Source of the DNA: Aptenodytes patagonicus
Lineage: Eukaryota > Chordata > Aves > Sphenisciformes > Spheniscidae
Assembly (NCBI RefSeq): GCF_965638725.1
Contig: NC_134955.1
Location: 12,304,316-12,368,315, forward strand
DNA length: 64,000 nt
Direction of reading: 5' to 3'
The position numbers and the translations under genes were made by a program. The notes under the pieces are model-generated. The model was given only the letters and a program-made list of their open reading frames with translations. It was not told the origin of the DNA and searched no databases. The first letter of the stretch is position 1. Each line of letters opens with the position of its first letter. Positions 36,932 through 49,400 of the stretch are shown here, piece by piece.

Positions 36932-39180
36932 GCCAAAACTAAAAAAAAAAGTGTAGCAAGATCACTTGTCTGCTGTTGCTCAAACGAAGTTAGCACTTGA
37001 AAATTGTTGTACCCCAAAAATGAAGATCCTGCATGAAGTCTTACTTATACTTCAGCCCTAGAGGCAGAACTCAATTATTTCAGTATGACCAGGATTTCAG
37101 TGCTTGTGTTTGTCTCTTCAAAGGCATAAGTAAAAATCTTTAAACTTAAGGAGCCTAACTCATGAAACTTAGCATTGATACATACTGCACTACTTCTTTC
37201 ATAAGTCAGAGCTGTGAAAATGAAGAAAACAGGAAGTTAACTGGTGAGGGGCACGTACATACCACTGCCAGGCCATATGTATCCCCCAGAGGACTACATC
37301 TAGCTACTCTGAGGTACTTCAGAATATTTATAAGAGAATAATTTTATGCTATACACTACCATAATACCAGGAACTTAAATAAGTTGGGTTATGTGAGAAA
37401 GGGGGGGAGAGTTTGCTGCTACTGTATATGGCCAGCCGTCTGTATTAGAAATGTTTTAAAAGAAGCCGGTATCACCAGATCTTAAAAAACAAAACCAAAA
37501 AGCCCTACGAAAAGTGTTTCTTGCATGGTACATGTTACTATGCTTTCTTTATACAACGTTAACAATCTAGTTAAAATAACTAATTTTTAGATGCTAGGAT
37601 TCCCTCATTCAAAAACTTAGGTTTTAGCTAGCAAGTTTCACTTGCATTTGGCCAGAGATTATTCATGTTAAACAAATCTCTGGGCAAAGCACCTGCCAAA
37701 GCATTGAGCATGCTATAGGACATAAAAATATACAAGCAGTTTCAGGAGCTGAAGACTGATGGAAGCATTGTTTTCCACTTCTTATGAGTACCTGCAGGGT
37801 CCTTGTGTCCCCTAAATACTGCCTAAACAGCAGGGGTCCTGTTTGTGTGGTGCACGTGAATGGATGAAACAAAAGAGAACTGAAACTCTGTTGCTAGAAG
37901 TTTCTCCCATAGCAAGGGCAGTAGCTTAAATCTCCTTTACAGGCTACTGACTTCATGAAGTTTCTAGGAACTTGAAAATATTTTGAGACCTCCATTACTT
38001 AAACAAATTTTGGCTAAAGTTGGCCAACAGTGATTATAGAATGCTAGACCAATGAACAAGCAACTTAATCGAAAAGTTTTATTTCCCAGAGGATGGTAGT
38101 GCTAAAAGGCAGTAAGCAACTTGTTCTTGCTCAAACTGGGTTCAAAGCAGTCTTTGCTATGAAAGGGATGCATATGCAGATTTAAGAGAAACACAACTTC
38201 GATGGCAGACAAATAAAATATTTGGCACTTGTGGCTTAGAAATTCTGAGAAAATAAAACTGAAAAATGATGAGTTACAGATGCTAGTAAGACTTCTGTAG
38301 TGGCAGATAACTAGATGAAAGACTGTAACCATGCTGAGCCACAAGAGAATACTTCAAAACTCAAATTTGTGGGTAACAAAGTATTAATTCAAGAAGATGA
38401 AAGGAGGTATGTTAAAATGTCTTGTCAGAGAGCCAGTAATGGTGCAAAGGACTGTAAGTGGACAAAGGGCATCAAAACCTGAAATGGTTTCTGAAATGCC
38501 TACCTACTCCCATTATCTTGGGATCAAGCTTAAATGCCAATGTTAGTTCTTCAGAACTTTTTTTTACTATATTGATTTTGGGGGAAAAAGGATCTCTTAA
38601 GTGTAGAATAATAGACTTCCTCATACAAGCTCAAGGCTGATATGGCATAAATGAGGTGCTTAGCCTCTTATTTCCTTATATTACAGGGCCTGTGCTATGT
38701 TGCAATCAACTCAACTTTGCCCACTTTTCCTACAAGCATCCTCATGTTTCCATGCATCACTCCCCTATGGAGTGTGCTTTCCAAGTCAAATCATCAAATC
38801 CTTACTTTCCTTTGTCTGATCTGTTTCTGCCTTGATGCTTTTATTAGCCATTATCAAAAGGAAGTTAATTTAGTATCATAGTTTACTCCACTCTCTTAAA
38901 GCAGCCCTAATATGTCTCCTCCAAACTCACTATCTAATAATTTTACATACATTCTGGTGCATTTTTTTGACATTTCCTATCCTCAGCTCTTTTGTCTCTA
39001 CTTGAATTGTGAAAGCTTTTTTGGACAGGGTTTGGCTTGCTTACATTTAACAACTTTACAGCACCTGGCATGAGCAGAACTCTTAGGATCTGTGGATGTG
39101 ATTGTAATACTTATAAATAAATAATCTGAATTTGCTAAAGGGCTGGAGTAAGATCTATGTCTGTTTCAGAGCTGAGTTCT

Positions 39181-39200
39181 GAATCACATGCATGTGATTC
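39181..39200. repeat. Perfect 20-bp palindrome
   Basis: GAATCACATG followed at once by its exact reverse complement CATGTGATTC. The centre reads CACATGCATGTG, two overlapping E-box-type CANNTG cores. It could be a dimeric factor site or chance. About 0.06 such perfect palindromes are expected in 64 kb of random equal-base DNA. Confidence 0.9.
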
Positions 39201-39289
39201 TCCTGCAAGTACCTGGATATAGTGTGGTAAATGGTGGGGTTTTATTCTCCCTCTTCATGCCCTGTTTGTAGTTACATTCTCTCATGGGA

Positions 39290-39370
39290 TACAAGCAACT
39301 GCTGTGGACTTCAATGGGAATTATTCATATTCTGCAAGTGGGGAGCAGAGCCCATGACTGGACTGAAGCC
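39290..39370. repeat. Possible ancient amniote repeat with GACTTCAATGGGA core
   Basis: Contains GGACTTCAATGGGAAT, then 'gtggggagcagagccc', the same motif type as at 15.2 and 43.8 kb. Boundaries are approximate. The identification rests on memory of dispersed sequences in reptile and bird genomes, not on a database match. Confidence 0.35.
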
Positions 39371-39773
39371 AATGTCCTCTTAAAAGTTCACATGCCTTGT
39401 ATTGGCTCTCTAATTTAGACTCCTGACCAAGCAAAGTGGGGGGAGGGAATGACAAATAGTAGCAGCTGTTTCAGTAAAAAATTCTAAGGGTTAACATAAT
39501 GTGATGTAAACTATTTCATCTGTTCTTCCTACTTGCCCATTTTAATCAGAAATGAGTAAGTAGAGCCTTCTATGCAGTGAACTTGAAGAATGCTAATGGG
39601 ATGTCTGCATCGTGTTGTACTCGGAGTACTTATGCCAGAATAGGAAAGCCTTTTATTCTGTAACTCTCAGAGGCAAGAAAGAGGCTTTCTGAAGAGTTAC
39701 TTTAAATTTAAACTCTCATTCTAATGTTAGACAGCCTGTTGGATCTCTGAGTTAAAAATTGCTTCAGCTTTAG

Positions 39774-39874
39774 TTACTAGAGCCAGATGTAACATTGACC
39801 TTAAATGGTAAAAGCTCCCAAGAGTGAAAGAGAGGCTGGCCTGAAGGGAAAAAGAGGAATAACTGAAGTTTTAG
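39774..39874 (+). ncRNA. Candidate spliced exon, apparently non-coding
   Basis: The acceptor TTGCTTCAGCTTTAG and the strong donor TTTTAG|GTAAGTAA bound 101 bp. All three frames contain stops, so an internal coding exon is ruled out, apart from a terminal or UTR role. It may belong to a long non-coding RNA or a 5' or 3' UTR. Evidence is limited to splice-signal quality. Confidence 0.2.
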
Positions 39875-42800
39875 GTAAGTAATCTCTATAACCGAGAATA
39901 AGCTCTTTTTCAGCTGGGAAACAGAACGGAACCATATTTCCTCCTTAAAGGTACAGTACCTTGTTGTTGTGATACTGAGTAGTTGGTTCTTTCTACCTCT
40001 TCCCTCCCACCCCCTTCAAATTCTACCTCTTCTTCAAATTTTAGCTGCTTAAAAAGTGGATGTAGTTAACGAAACCTAGTTCTTACGTACTGTTTGGGAA
40101 TATACAAGAATGAAAAAGAAAAAGCTCTGTTAATTATACTGAGACTGATTAATAAAGGTACGTAGTCAGTAATTCAAGGCAACCTGATTCACAGATACTG
40201 TTATCTGTATTGTACTAACCGTTAGAGAGTCTTAGTTAGTAGCAATACATGTTATAGGGAAACAGATATTTAACAGATTTCTTTTTTCTTTTTTTTTTAA
40301 TTGTATGACTTCTCTTCCCACATGCTTGCTTTTAACAGTGCTGGAGTTGTTCATTTTGATGGATTACCTACTTGTGTCTGGAACCTGTCTTTTAAAAAGA
40401 CATTTCCAGAGCCATTTCTTTATACAGTATGTGTTTGGTTTTAACCCTATTAGAGGTAAATTAATACCATGAAGTTGTGTCTAATTGGAATGCTGTACAG
40501 AAAAAAACCCCACACCTTCAAATGTTAAAGCATGATTGCTTTAGTATGAAAAATCACAATATTTACATTTCCTGATATTTCAGTCTTCAGTTCTATCTGT
40601 GCTGTTTGGTAGGTACTCTGCACTGAAGTGTATTTTATTTTCTTGGCAGATTAAAACACTTTTTTTTGTCTTACTAATGTGTATGTTAAGCTCTTTTTTC
40701 AGACAGCGGTATGTAAACAGCATGAAAGAATGAGGTCAGTACAAGGAAATGATAGCTGAAGTTGAAGACTCGGGTTTCTGTTACTAACTCATATTAGTAA
40801 CAACTTGTGTTAGTGAGTTGATTTTTCAAGTCATATATAGCATGGTTTCATCTGGTGAAAAATTCTCTGCAATCAGCAGCAAATTTCCATCTTTGAAGTG
40901 ATTAGACAGTAGTTTTTAGTTTATGCTATGCAAAGATTGGGTGAATTTAGAGTTCTGAGCATAGACAGTGTTCCTGCAAGTGCTAACAGTTACTGCATTT
41001 ATATTTTATATGGTAGGTGTTGTGTATACTCTAACGAAAGTTCACTTCATCTAGCTTCAAGAGAATGTGATAAATGAATCTTCCTTGTTAGAACACTTCA
41101 GATTCGGTTGCAAAACTTGTAATTTTCCTGTTATTTTTCTCTAGACTACCATTAGTGAACAGTTTAGTACTTTTAGGTTGATCTCCTAGCTGACCTTCAT
41201 ATTTTAAATCAACAATTATATCCCAAATCAACAATTATACCAAACTTGGAGCTTAATAATCTAACGATACAACCCATAGAAATCTAAGTTTATTAGAACT
41301 AACAGTGAAAATTAAGAAACAGTCCAATATATTAAATGCTGAATACTAGAGAGTCCTTGCTTTTTTAATATTTTTGTATTTTCTAGCCTCCAGAGGCCCT
41401 TGTTCTGATTTGCTGGTGTTGCATATGTTACTTTACTTGTGACATTTTATATACCCCTTCAACTTGTGCAAGGCTGTGCAACTTCAGAGGGTATTTAGAA
41501 GGCGTTTAAATTTTAATAAGTTATTTTTACCTTTGTTTATGGACTGGAATAACTAATCTGTGTCTAACTCCTCCATGTCTGAACTAAGTATATATTTTTA
41601 ATATATGATATCTTGTAACATTTCAACAACTATTGTTCTTATTCCATACAATCCTTTTTTATTTTGTAACTTAGAATATATTATATATTGCCTATGTTTA
41701 AATTTCTCTTCAGTAAAGATGTTATGATGACAATTAGTGTAATTTAATACAAAAAGTACAGGTTGCTCATTTGTACATAGTGAAAATTGTGTGTTAACAT
41801 CAGCACTATGATAAAGTACCTAGGATTATCAGTGTATTTAACTCTCATAAATCCATCCATTTTACATCTCTCTGGATTAAGCTTTAAATTGACTGTGGAC
41901 ATGAAACCTGTACACCTCCCTACCTTCTATCTTTTTATATGTTTGAGTCAGTTTTAATAACTATAGTCCTATTTATCTGGGACCAAAGCAGTGGAAGTTA
42001 AGAATTATCTAGCAGCCAGATTCATAGTTCCAATCTTTAGCACCAGCTTCTTCCATCCTCCTTTGGATCAATCTGCTTTCTGAAGCTTTTAATGATAATA
42101 TCATGTCAAATCACTTTTTGAAAAGCTGGAAAGACAGAGTATGGCAACAGAGGTATAGGGAGTTGGTACTGAGAAGAGGCAGATGTGAAAGCTTCTCATT
42201 TCAAGGGTCATATGTGTATGTTCCTTACATGTCATGGAATTCTCTTGCCTCATCTAGTTGCTGTTCTTAGAGAAGTGTGTAAGTCCAGGAAAAAGAAACA
42301 TCAAATGGCTTGTGAGTGGAAGGGGAAAGAAAATGCTTGCTGTTTCAAGGTTTGTGGGCTATTTAAAGATCTGAGGGATTTGTGGGCAGAGAGAGATCTC
42401 TTTTCTGTCCTAACTTGAAGCCTTACTGTAAACTAAGCAGAAGAATTTCCTTGTGATGTGTTCTCCACTTGTACTTCCTTTGAAAAGTGGGTCAAAGAGA
42501 TGTTTTGGATCTCAGTATCACTGACAGAAAGGAAATCTGAGTGGGTGATGGATCGGATCTTTGTAAGCTTATAAACTAGTGACTCAAGACACGAATTACT
42601 GCTTATGTACACGTGTAGTGGTTATGTTATGGAGAACTAAGACTGTGACTGTTATGGTAGCACTTTGAAATAATAACTCAGTTTCCCTCCCTGGAAAGTA
42701 GGTTCTAAGAATTCTGAAAAGGAAAGAGGGATTTGATACTTAGAGCAAGTGGACTTGTAGCCTCAGGTTTTGTTGGAGAGCTTGGGCTCTAACAACCTCC

Positions 42801-42962
42801 CGGGATTTAATCCTCTTCAGTAGGTAGATGCAATAGGCTTTTTCTTTACTTTACTTTGTTTATTTCGGTGTGTCTATCGTTAATTTTACAATCTGGAAAA
42901 TAATTTGAGAAATTCAATTTTACATAGGAATTACCAAATGTATTAAGTATCTGAAAGATTTA

Positions 42963-43004
42963 AACAACAACAAAACCAACAACAATGACCACCACCACCC
43001 CCAG
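42963..43004. repeat. AAC/ACC trinucleotide-rich tract
   Basis: Imperfect AAC units pass into ACC units and a short C-run. Simple repeat. Confidence 0.75.
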
Positions 43005-43724
43005 CTAGTAGCTGAAATCAAGAATACCTTACCATCTACTAAAATTTTTACCTGCCCTTAAAATGTACAAAACCCAAAGTCTTGAGGTATCACAAGTCAT
43101 CAGGGACCTGTAATGTTGTAAATATGATCACCTGTGGGTTTGGACAAGTAAGGCCTGTAGAATAAGACTTTTTTTTTTATGCTAACACAGATTGCTTGGA
43201 GGGGGGAGGATGAGAGGGGCAAGGAGGGAAACATGCAAACTTGGCAGGTAACGTATGTAAAGTGTGTATGTAAACCTGAAAGTTTCTTCCCCCAACTAAT
43301 GCTAAAGCATATTCTGTTGTGTTCTGTCATGATACAAAGTTATACTTTAGAATCACTGTGCTGCCCCCTAATTTATGTGCAAATACACTTATCTTGTTGA
43401 TTGTCCAAACAGAGCTGCTATCTCATGGCTATGAAATGGGGTCCACTGGGCTAGTTCCTGCAATTGCTGTAAAAAGCAAAGAAGTTGAAAAGTTGATATA
43501 ACAAACAGTGGGGGGAAAAGCATTTTATGTAGGAGTTGCACTTCCTTTTTTCCTACCAGTTGTAAGGTTTTGCATACTGGAAATGGATACATGGTAGAAA
43601 TTCTGTGCTGCTGGGTCAAGTACAGCAATTGCTTTGGGCTAGGGGCTTGCCTTCAGAGTAAAATTATTACTGTTTATATAATTCTGCAGTGTTTTGTAAC
43701 GCTGAAGTTATACATGGGAAATTT

Positions 43725-43800
43725 GGCTCTGAGCCTTTGCTTTTGAAATCATCAGCAAAGTTTCCATTCACTTCAGTGGTGCCAGATCAGGCTCTTGGTG
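43725..43800. repeat. Possible ancient amniote repeat, third copy
   Basis: Contains CCATTCACTTCAGTGG, then GCCAGATCAGGCTC. The first part resembles the TGACTTCAATGG core seen at 15.2 and 39.3 kb; the 'gatcaggc' ending fits the same remembered family. A donor-like AAAG|GTAAAG follows at 43810, but the repeat explanation is preferred over an exon. Confidence 0.35.
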
Positions 43801-45856
43801 AATACCACAAAGGTAAAGGTTATGTTAGTTAGCAGGAAATAAGAGTCTGAAATCTAGGAGAATTTGAGTAGGAGCAGTGGGTCCATTTTCGACCATCTTG
43901 TTTTGGACTTAGAGGGATGCACTAACAAATGGTAGGATCCATAGAATGAGATCTGTTTCTGAAATTTTGGAAAAGAAAAATCCACTATTTAATTTTCAAA
44001 TGTTCCCCCAGTTTCTCTGAAATATCTCTGGAAAGGCCTTTTTAGAAGGAGGTGTATGTGTGCAGGTAGTAGAATATAATAAAGCATGATATGTCAATTA
44101 ACATTTCCTGTTAAAACTTCCAAAGTTGTGCTGAACTGTGCTCTAACTGCTGAACAGAAAAACTAAAAATAAAATGTCTCACCATAAGTTGAAGGAGAGC
44201 TTGTGGAGAGGAAGGGAAATAATTTAACAATGTATAAAAATGCACATATGCTTCACAATTTAGGCCACTGAATTTCCCATATTTTTCTTTTTAAATAGCA
44301 AATGAATGTGACTGACCTCTGGGCTCATGAAAATAGCACGATACAATTAGGGGTCTAGTCGCAATGGAGGGTGGAGTTTGCCCCAGGAGGAGGTGCTAAG
44401 TCATGTTCATGTTCTGCACATCATCTCAGACTGGAAAAATCTTGTAAGCAAATCTAAATCTTGTGCTTAGTTCTCTATGCAAGTATGGTTGTGCCTATCA
44501 TCTTGACTTCCATGAGGGCTGTTGCAGTTAATAAACTTATCATTCCTATTCTTTGATAGGTATAATTATCAGCATTGCTCTAAAAGCTGTTTTTAGTAAG
44601 TGCAGTAGTCAGTGGAGCAGACTGTAGAAAACCAAGCAGATGTATCAGAATTCCCAAGTAGCTTAGATACTTAAAGCCAGATTGGGAGACTTAAACTGCT
44701 CTGTTCACTGATTTAAGTGAAAATATCTGTGACGAAGAGGGAGAAAGAATTTGTGGGATATATTCTAAAACCTCAGCATGTAAAACTCGATTTTTATCTG
44801 TGTGCTGAGCTTTTGGGACCTGTTTGAAATCTCTCCTGCATCAAACACAGCATTAAAATGTCCCTTCCAAAACCCTTATATTGTGTGCTAATGGAATAGA
44901 CTTACTGGAATATTAACAACCTTGTACCCTTATAAGAAGCTCTTGACATTTCCTGTTTGATTCATTTTTTTTAAAAGTCTTTGACATTTCCTGTTTAACA
45001 GATTTTAAATGTTGGTAAAATGGCAAACATCAACCATCCCACTCTATACAAAGCTGCAATATAACCATAACAGAAAGGTGAATAATACCTAAAGATCCCC
45101 AGGAAATCTGTCCTGTTGCTGCTTGGTATTTCCTTATCTAGGAATGTGTTCAGAAATTACATTAAACACCAAGTGGTGTTTTTCACTGATCACTTGTAGA
45201 AATGATACAGAACTTAAAGGACCCAGAGAAAAATTCTATACCAGCGAAAAGTAGCCTTTCTTATTATGAAAATGATGAACTGTATTTCTTTAAACCACAT
45301 AGCAGGTCAAACTCTCACTTCTTGTAAATCACTGGTGCTGTGTTTGGAATGTGCGTAGCTTTGCCCATGTGCATGAACGAAGGGTCCGTCTCAGTGAATT
45401 TTGATCCCTCCTGAGAATCTGGCTCCACTTAATATGAAGACAATTTCCCTTTTTTCTTTTGTTTAACAGGTAAAGATCAGAGTTGATGAAAAGTTGTGGG
45501 GGTTTTTTTCCCCTTCACAGTAGGACCTTGTAAATTTCTTGCACAACTTTTTACAAAATGGGCACAAATCAACAAAGTTTTTCACCTAATCTTGTTCTCA
45601 GGTAGTAGTTAGTGATATGATTTCTCAGAACAAAATCCTTTAAACTCACAATATGCCTTACACTTATCTGTCTGCTTATATGATTCAGAGGTTGTGAAGT
45701 TGGGAGGTTTTTTCTTCATTTTGAAGGTGGGTACTGTACATTCATCTTGTATACTTATCTTCTGAGCATCTGCTTAGAAAATAAAGCAACATGCCATTCT
45801 GACATCCAAGAAAGTGCTATAAAAAGCCTGTTGCTATGTTTAAATGCCTACACTGA

Positions 45857-45908
45857 GTTGCTATAGCAATGAAAATCTCAAAAATTATGTACAAATTGCC
45901 ATGGTGCA
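45857..45908. promoter_or_regulatory. Two RFX X-box-like inverted repeats
   Basis: GTTGCTATAGCAAT (45857-45870) matches the X-box form GTTGCY-RGCAAC apart from its last base and is nearly palindromic. Twenty-four bases on, ATTGCCATGGTGCA (45895-45908) has one good half-site and a poorer second half. RFX factors bind such sites in promoters of ciliary genes. They lie just past the 3' end of the minus-strand open frame, not upstream of a known start, so function is speculative. Confidence 0.25.
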
Positions 45909-45972
45909 TTACCAGCCCTTTCTGGGACAGGGAGATTGTGGTACTGAGAATATGACAAAGATGCTCAGTATA

Positions 45973-46476
45973 TTAGAGGGTGGAGTTGCCACATAGTTCC
46001 AGGTGCCCTGTGAGCAAATTTGTGAGCAAAATGTGGCCTAACTGTATAAATCCCAAAGTGGCTGTGTCAAAAGGGACAGTTGGATCCCTACTTAACTCAG
46101 TTGCTTCTTCATGACTTGTGTGACAGAGTTCAATACTTTGAGCAACTTCCCATTTCTCCGCAAGAGAAGTTGCTGAAAATGGTGACCTTTCTCTAAATTC
46201 CTCCAGTCCCATGATATCAAGTGTGAAAATCAGCATACAGAGCACATCAGACTGTGTAGATTTCCTCTCCATAACATTACAATAGTCAGTTTGAAATGCC
46301 CTTGCTCCTGAGGCAGCTATGGGAACTCTGCTATCAAAAAGAAAAGAAATGAAATAGTTGCTAATGGAATCCTTAGCATCTCTCTGGGGCTCAAAGCCTT
46401 GAACATTCAGTTGCTTCTTGAAGAGAGCAGGAAATTCAACTTCCTTTGTAAAACATAGCAAGTAAAGGAAGGCATG
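45973..46476 (-). CDS. Longest open frame; possible terminal exon, unidentified
   Basis: The minus strand is open for 167 codons between TAA at 46477-46479 and the stop at 45973-45975, the longest open run in the window. No ATG occurs in about the first 70 codons; a TTG near 46461 is not a credible vertebrate start. If real it is better read as a terminal exon. The best acceptor is TTTCTTTTCTTTTTGATAG, placing exon start at 46330 and leaving about 118 codons. That part includes QTDYCNVMERKSTQSDVL and MGLEEFRERSPFSATSL and has mixed charge with no membrane segment. A second, weaker acceptor lies near 46445. No family is recognised. A run this long is unusual but possible by chance in 64 kb. 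Confidence 0.3.
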   Translation of the reverse strand, partial: HAFLYLLCFTKEVEFPALFKKQLNVQGFEPQRDAKDSISNYFISFLFDSRVPIAASGARAFQTDYCNVMERKSTQSDVLCMLIFTLDIMGLEEFRERSPFSATSLAEKWEVAQSIELCHTSHEEATELSRDPTVPFDTATLGFIQLGHILLTNLLTGHLELCGNSTL

Positions 46477-46479
46477 TTA

Positions 46480-49400
46480 TTTTGGCAACTACAAGTTCAG
46501 TTATGGAATTGAATGGTTACTTTAGGCATTTCTATGCCTTGTTCTCTCTTCAACTGAGGAACAAGTTAGACATGGAAAACAAGACTTGGAAAAATTGGAA
46601 CCTTGTTTGAAACTGTTCTGTTCTCTTTATTCCTAATTGCTTGAAGAATTCTTAAGGTTTCAGAGGAGATTGGCTCAAACTGCGTAACAGTGTGCTGTTC
46701 AGTTTGTATATGGTAATCCACAGCAGTCACATAATTATTTCAAGTGTTTTCCTTAACATATGCTTTGAAGTCCAATTGAGAGGTCGGATATCAAGAATGT
46801 ATCAGTGGTAGAAATACATATTTTTAATTTGTTTCAGTTGTTAGATAGTGATTAATGTTCTTGTTCAAGGGTCACTACGCTGGTAAACATATAGATGAAG
46901 TGATTCTTAGAGGCACTATGGTACTCTGTAGTTTGTAAATCCTCCAATATTTCTAAGTACATTTGGGCTACTTTATTTTTGTAAAAAGTCTAAATAAACT
47001 ACTACCATGTACATGGCTTATAGTTTTTCTCAAAATAAGAGTTGCAATGTTATATAGATAGTAGCACGTCTCTCATTACTACAGAACAGCTTGTATTTGC
47101 AACCTCATTACAGTATTTTTCTGTAACAAATTTTGACCATCTTTGGGATTTAATTTTAATATTTCAATTTCGTTTTTAACTGTTAAGAAATTTGACATTT
47201 TGTAGCCTTATAGCTGCACAAACTTTTATGAGCATGGAAGCATACGTTTTTCTCAACCTCTATGTGGATTCTTTGTTTACTTTCCTTCTCAACTGTTCTG
47301 CATGGGGCAATGGACAATAACCTTCCAAATGGGTTTATTCTTAAACAAAAATGTCAACAGGACTGATTGTGGTTTTGTTTTGTGTTTTTTTTTTTTAACA
47401 GATCTCATAGAGCAGTCCAAATGTTAGTTCCATAAATATTTATTGATACTTGTTTATTAAATTTTTCTTAGGATTCCAGTGGTTATCTTTTCTGTCAAGC
47501 TGGGGAGATGCTTCTGTGATTACACATAGTGTGCCTGTAAAATTAGTATATCTATGCTTCATTTACAATACTGTAACTTTTACTGTTGACAATACGTGGT
47601 TATATGAATTAACCTAATTGGGGAGGAGGAGAAGACAATGGGAGGAGGAGATATGTGAAACTTATAAACTGTAGCTTTTATGTTTTGTGAAACTGTCAAA
47701 TACTTGAAATACAGAAAGCTGATTTTCCTTAGAACTGTATCCTGTAAGTATAGCACCTTCACCACAATTGTTAAAACATCAGTTTATTCTATATTTCAAA
47801 GCTATTCTGTATAGAGTCTGTTTCGGATGTTGTACCCCTGAACTTGCATCAGCCATGGAAATGCAAACTGCCTGATACCTGCCATTCCCTGGGTCACCTT
47901 TGGTTGAAACTGTTCACCAGCTTCAAAAGGTATTGCAGTGCAGGGGGGAAGAGTGAGAGTTGAACAGACAACATGGCTGCTTAAGGTTTTTTCAAGGAAA
48001 AAATAATTAAATGGCTATTGGTTAGAGACACATTTCTCATTATATATTGTCCACTAGCTGCCTTTAAATGTTAGCTATGCATTTATTCTTTTAAAATCTA
48101 TTTTTGGTCTTGTTTTCCTTGGAATAAAGATTGTGCTGTTATTCTGGTTGTCAGCCAACTATCCTTCCCCCTTCTTCCCTGCCCTCCCTTCATTCCCTCC
48201 CAGTAGCCTTTGAACTTGTCCAACTTCTTGAATTTGGCAAGAGATGATCTCAAAAGTATTACGTTCCTACAAGTGAAAATCAGTGGTGTGGTAAGAGAGG
48301 AGAGACCCAGCTTAGTGCTGCTAAGGGGGAAAGGCTCCACTGTGAGCTGAAATCATCATTCATTCTGTTTGATCTGCCAGCTGGCAACCTGGCATGTGTG
48401 AAGCTCAAAACCAGGCACAGCAAATGCTGTCTCTTGTCCTTCCAGACTGGCAGACTAGGAGACAAGTGAGCTTATTATGATGAGGGAGATAAGATGCAAA
48501 ATCATTAAAATAGAATACCTGAAGAACAGGTTTTGTTTGCTCAGCAACTTAGAAACAACTTGTTTCTTAAGGTAGAGAGACATAGGTTATAAAACTGTTT
48601 GTGCACTGATATCTTTATTTTGGAAAACTTTTGCAAATGTGTGTGAAACAGATCATGAAAGCTACATGCTCATAACTCTCCTGTGATTTCACACTAAGTT
48701 CTAATAATTGGTGGCAGTCCATATGTTTGTCATCTTTCCAAAGCAGTGCAGAGCACTGTTAGATTGTAAAACAGACCCTCATCTATTTTGCAGGTTTTTC
48801 CATCAAGGCTGCAATGCCTAAAGGGAAAAGACCTGAGGTTTCTGCGGTCATTGGGAACAGGCTATAGACTCTACTCAGTCTGCTCTTCAGGCATGTCAGT
48901 CAGGCTCATGGGAATGTTGTTAGTGGACAGGTTCTTCCCATGGCAAATAAATGTCAGCCAGCTGGGTAGAGGCAGCCATTCTAATTAGACTTTCCTTATA
49001 TAACATGTTTTGAAGCTCAGCCAGGGAGAATAAAGTAATATCCAGAGACAGTAGCCCTCATCTGCTTTCTGGTCACTTGAAGGCAGCTGAGGATCAAGAA
49101 TCTGTTCTCTGAAAACTTCCTTGCATCTGGAGTGGTTTCTCCACTAATTATGTCCCTTTGTGCATATATGAAGTCAGTATGCAAGCTCTAAGGTTGACGA
49201 AACTCCAGGAGTTCCACATCATGGACACTGCTCACTTGCACCTGCTCCTTTAGGTACCCTTTTAATCACCTGTCATGGATTCAGTTTTTTCTTGAAAATA
49301 CACAGCAAAATACTGGATTCTTTCTCTGAAGATTACTCAGAGTATGCAAATATTGGTTTTATAGATCAGATCACGTGTACTTGATTTCTGGCCCCCCCCC

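Larger units (their letters stand above)
36951..39773. other. Gene-free stretch
   Basis: No supported exon. It holds a perfect 20-bp palindrome (39181-39200) and a possible ancient repeat (39290-39370). Open frames of up to 80 codons here have no splice or homology support. Confidence 0.5.
39875..45972. other. Gene-free stretch
   Basis: No supported gene. It includes an AAC/ACC tract (42963-43004), a possible ancient repeat (43725-43800) and RFX X-box-like sites at 45857-45908. A 57-bp open segment with passable splice sites (43191-43247) is G-rich and unconvincing. Confidence 0.5.

Noticed and set aside
43191..43247. 57-bp segment with passable splice sites, open in two frames
   Set aside because: G-rich composition keeps frames open without coding; donor GTAACG is weak.
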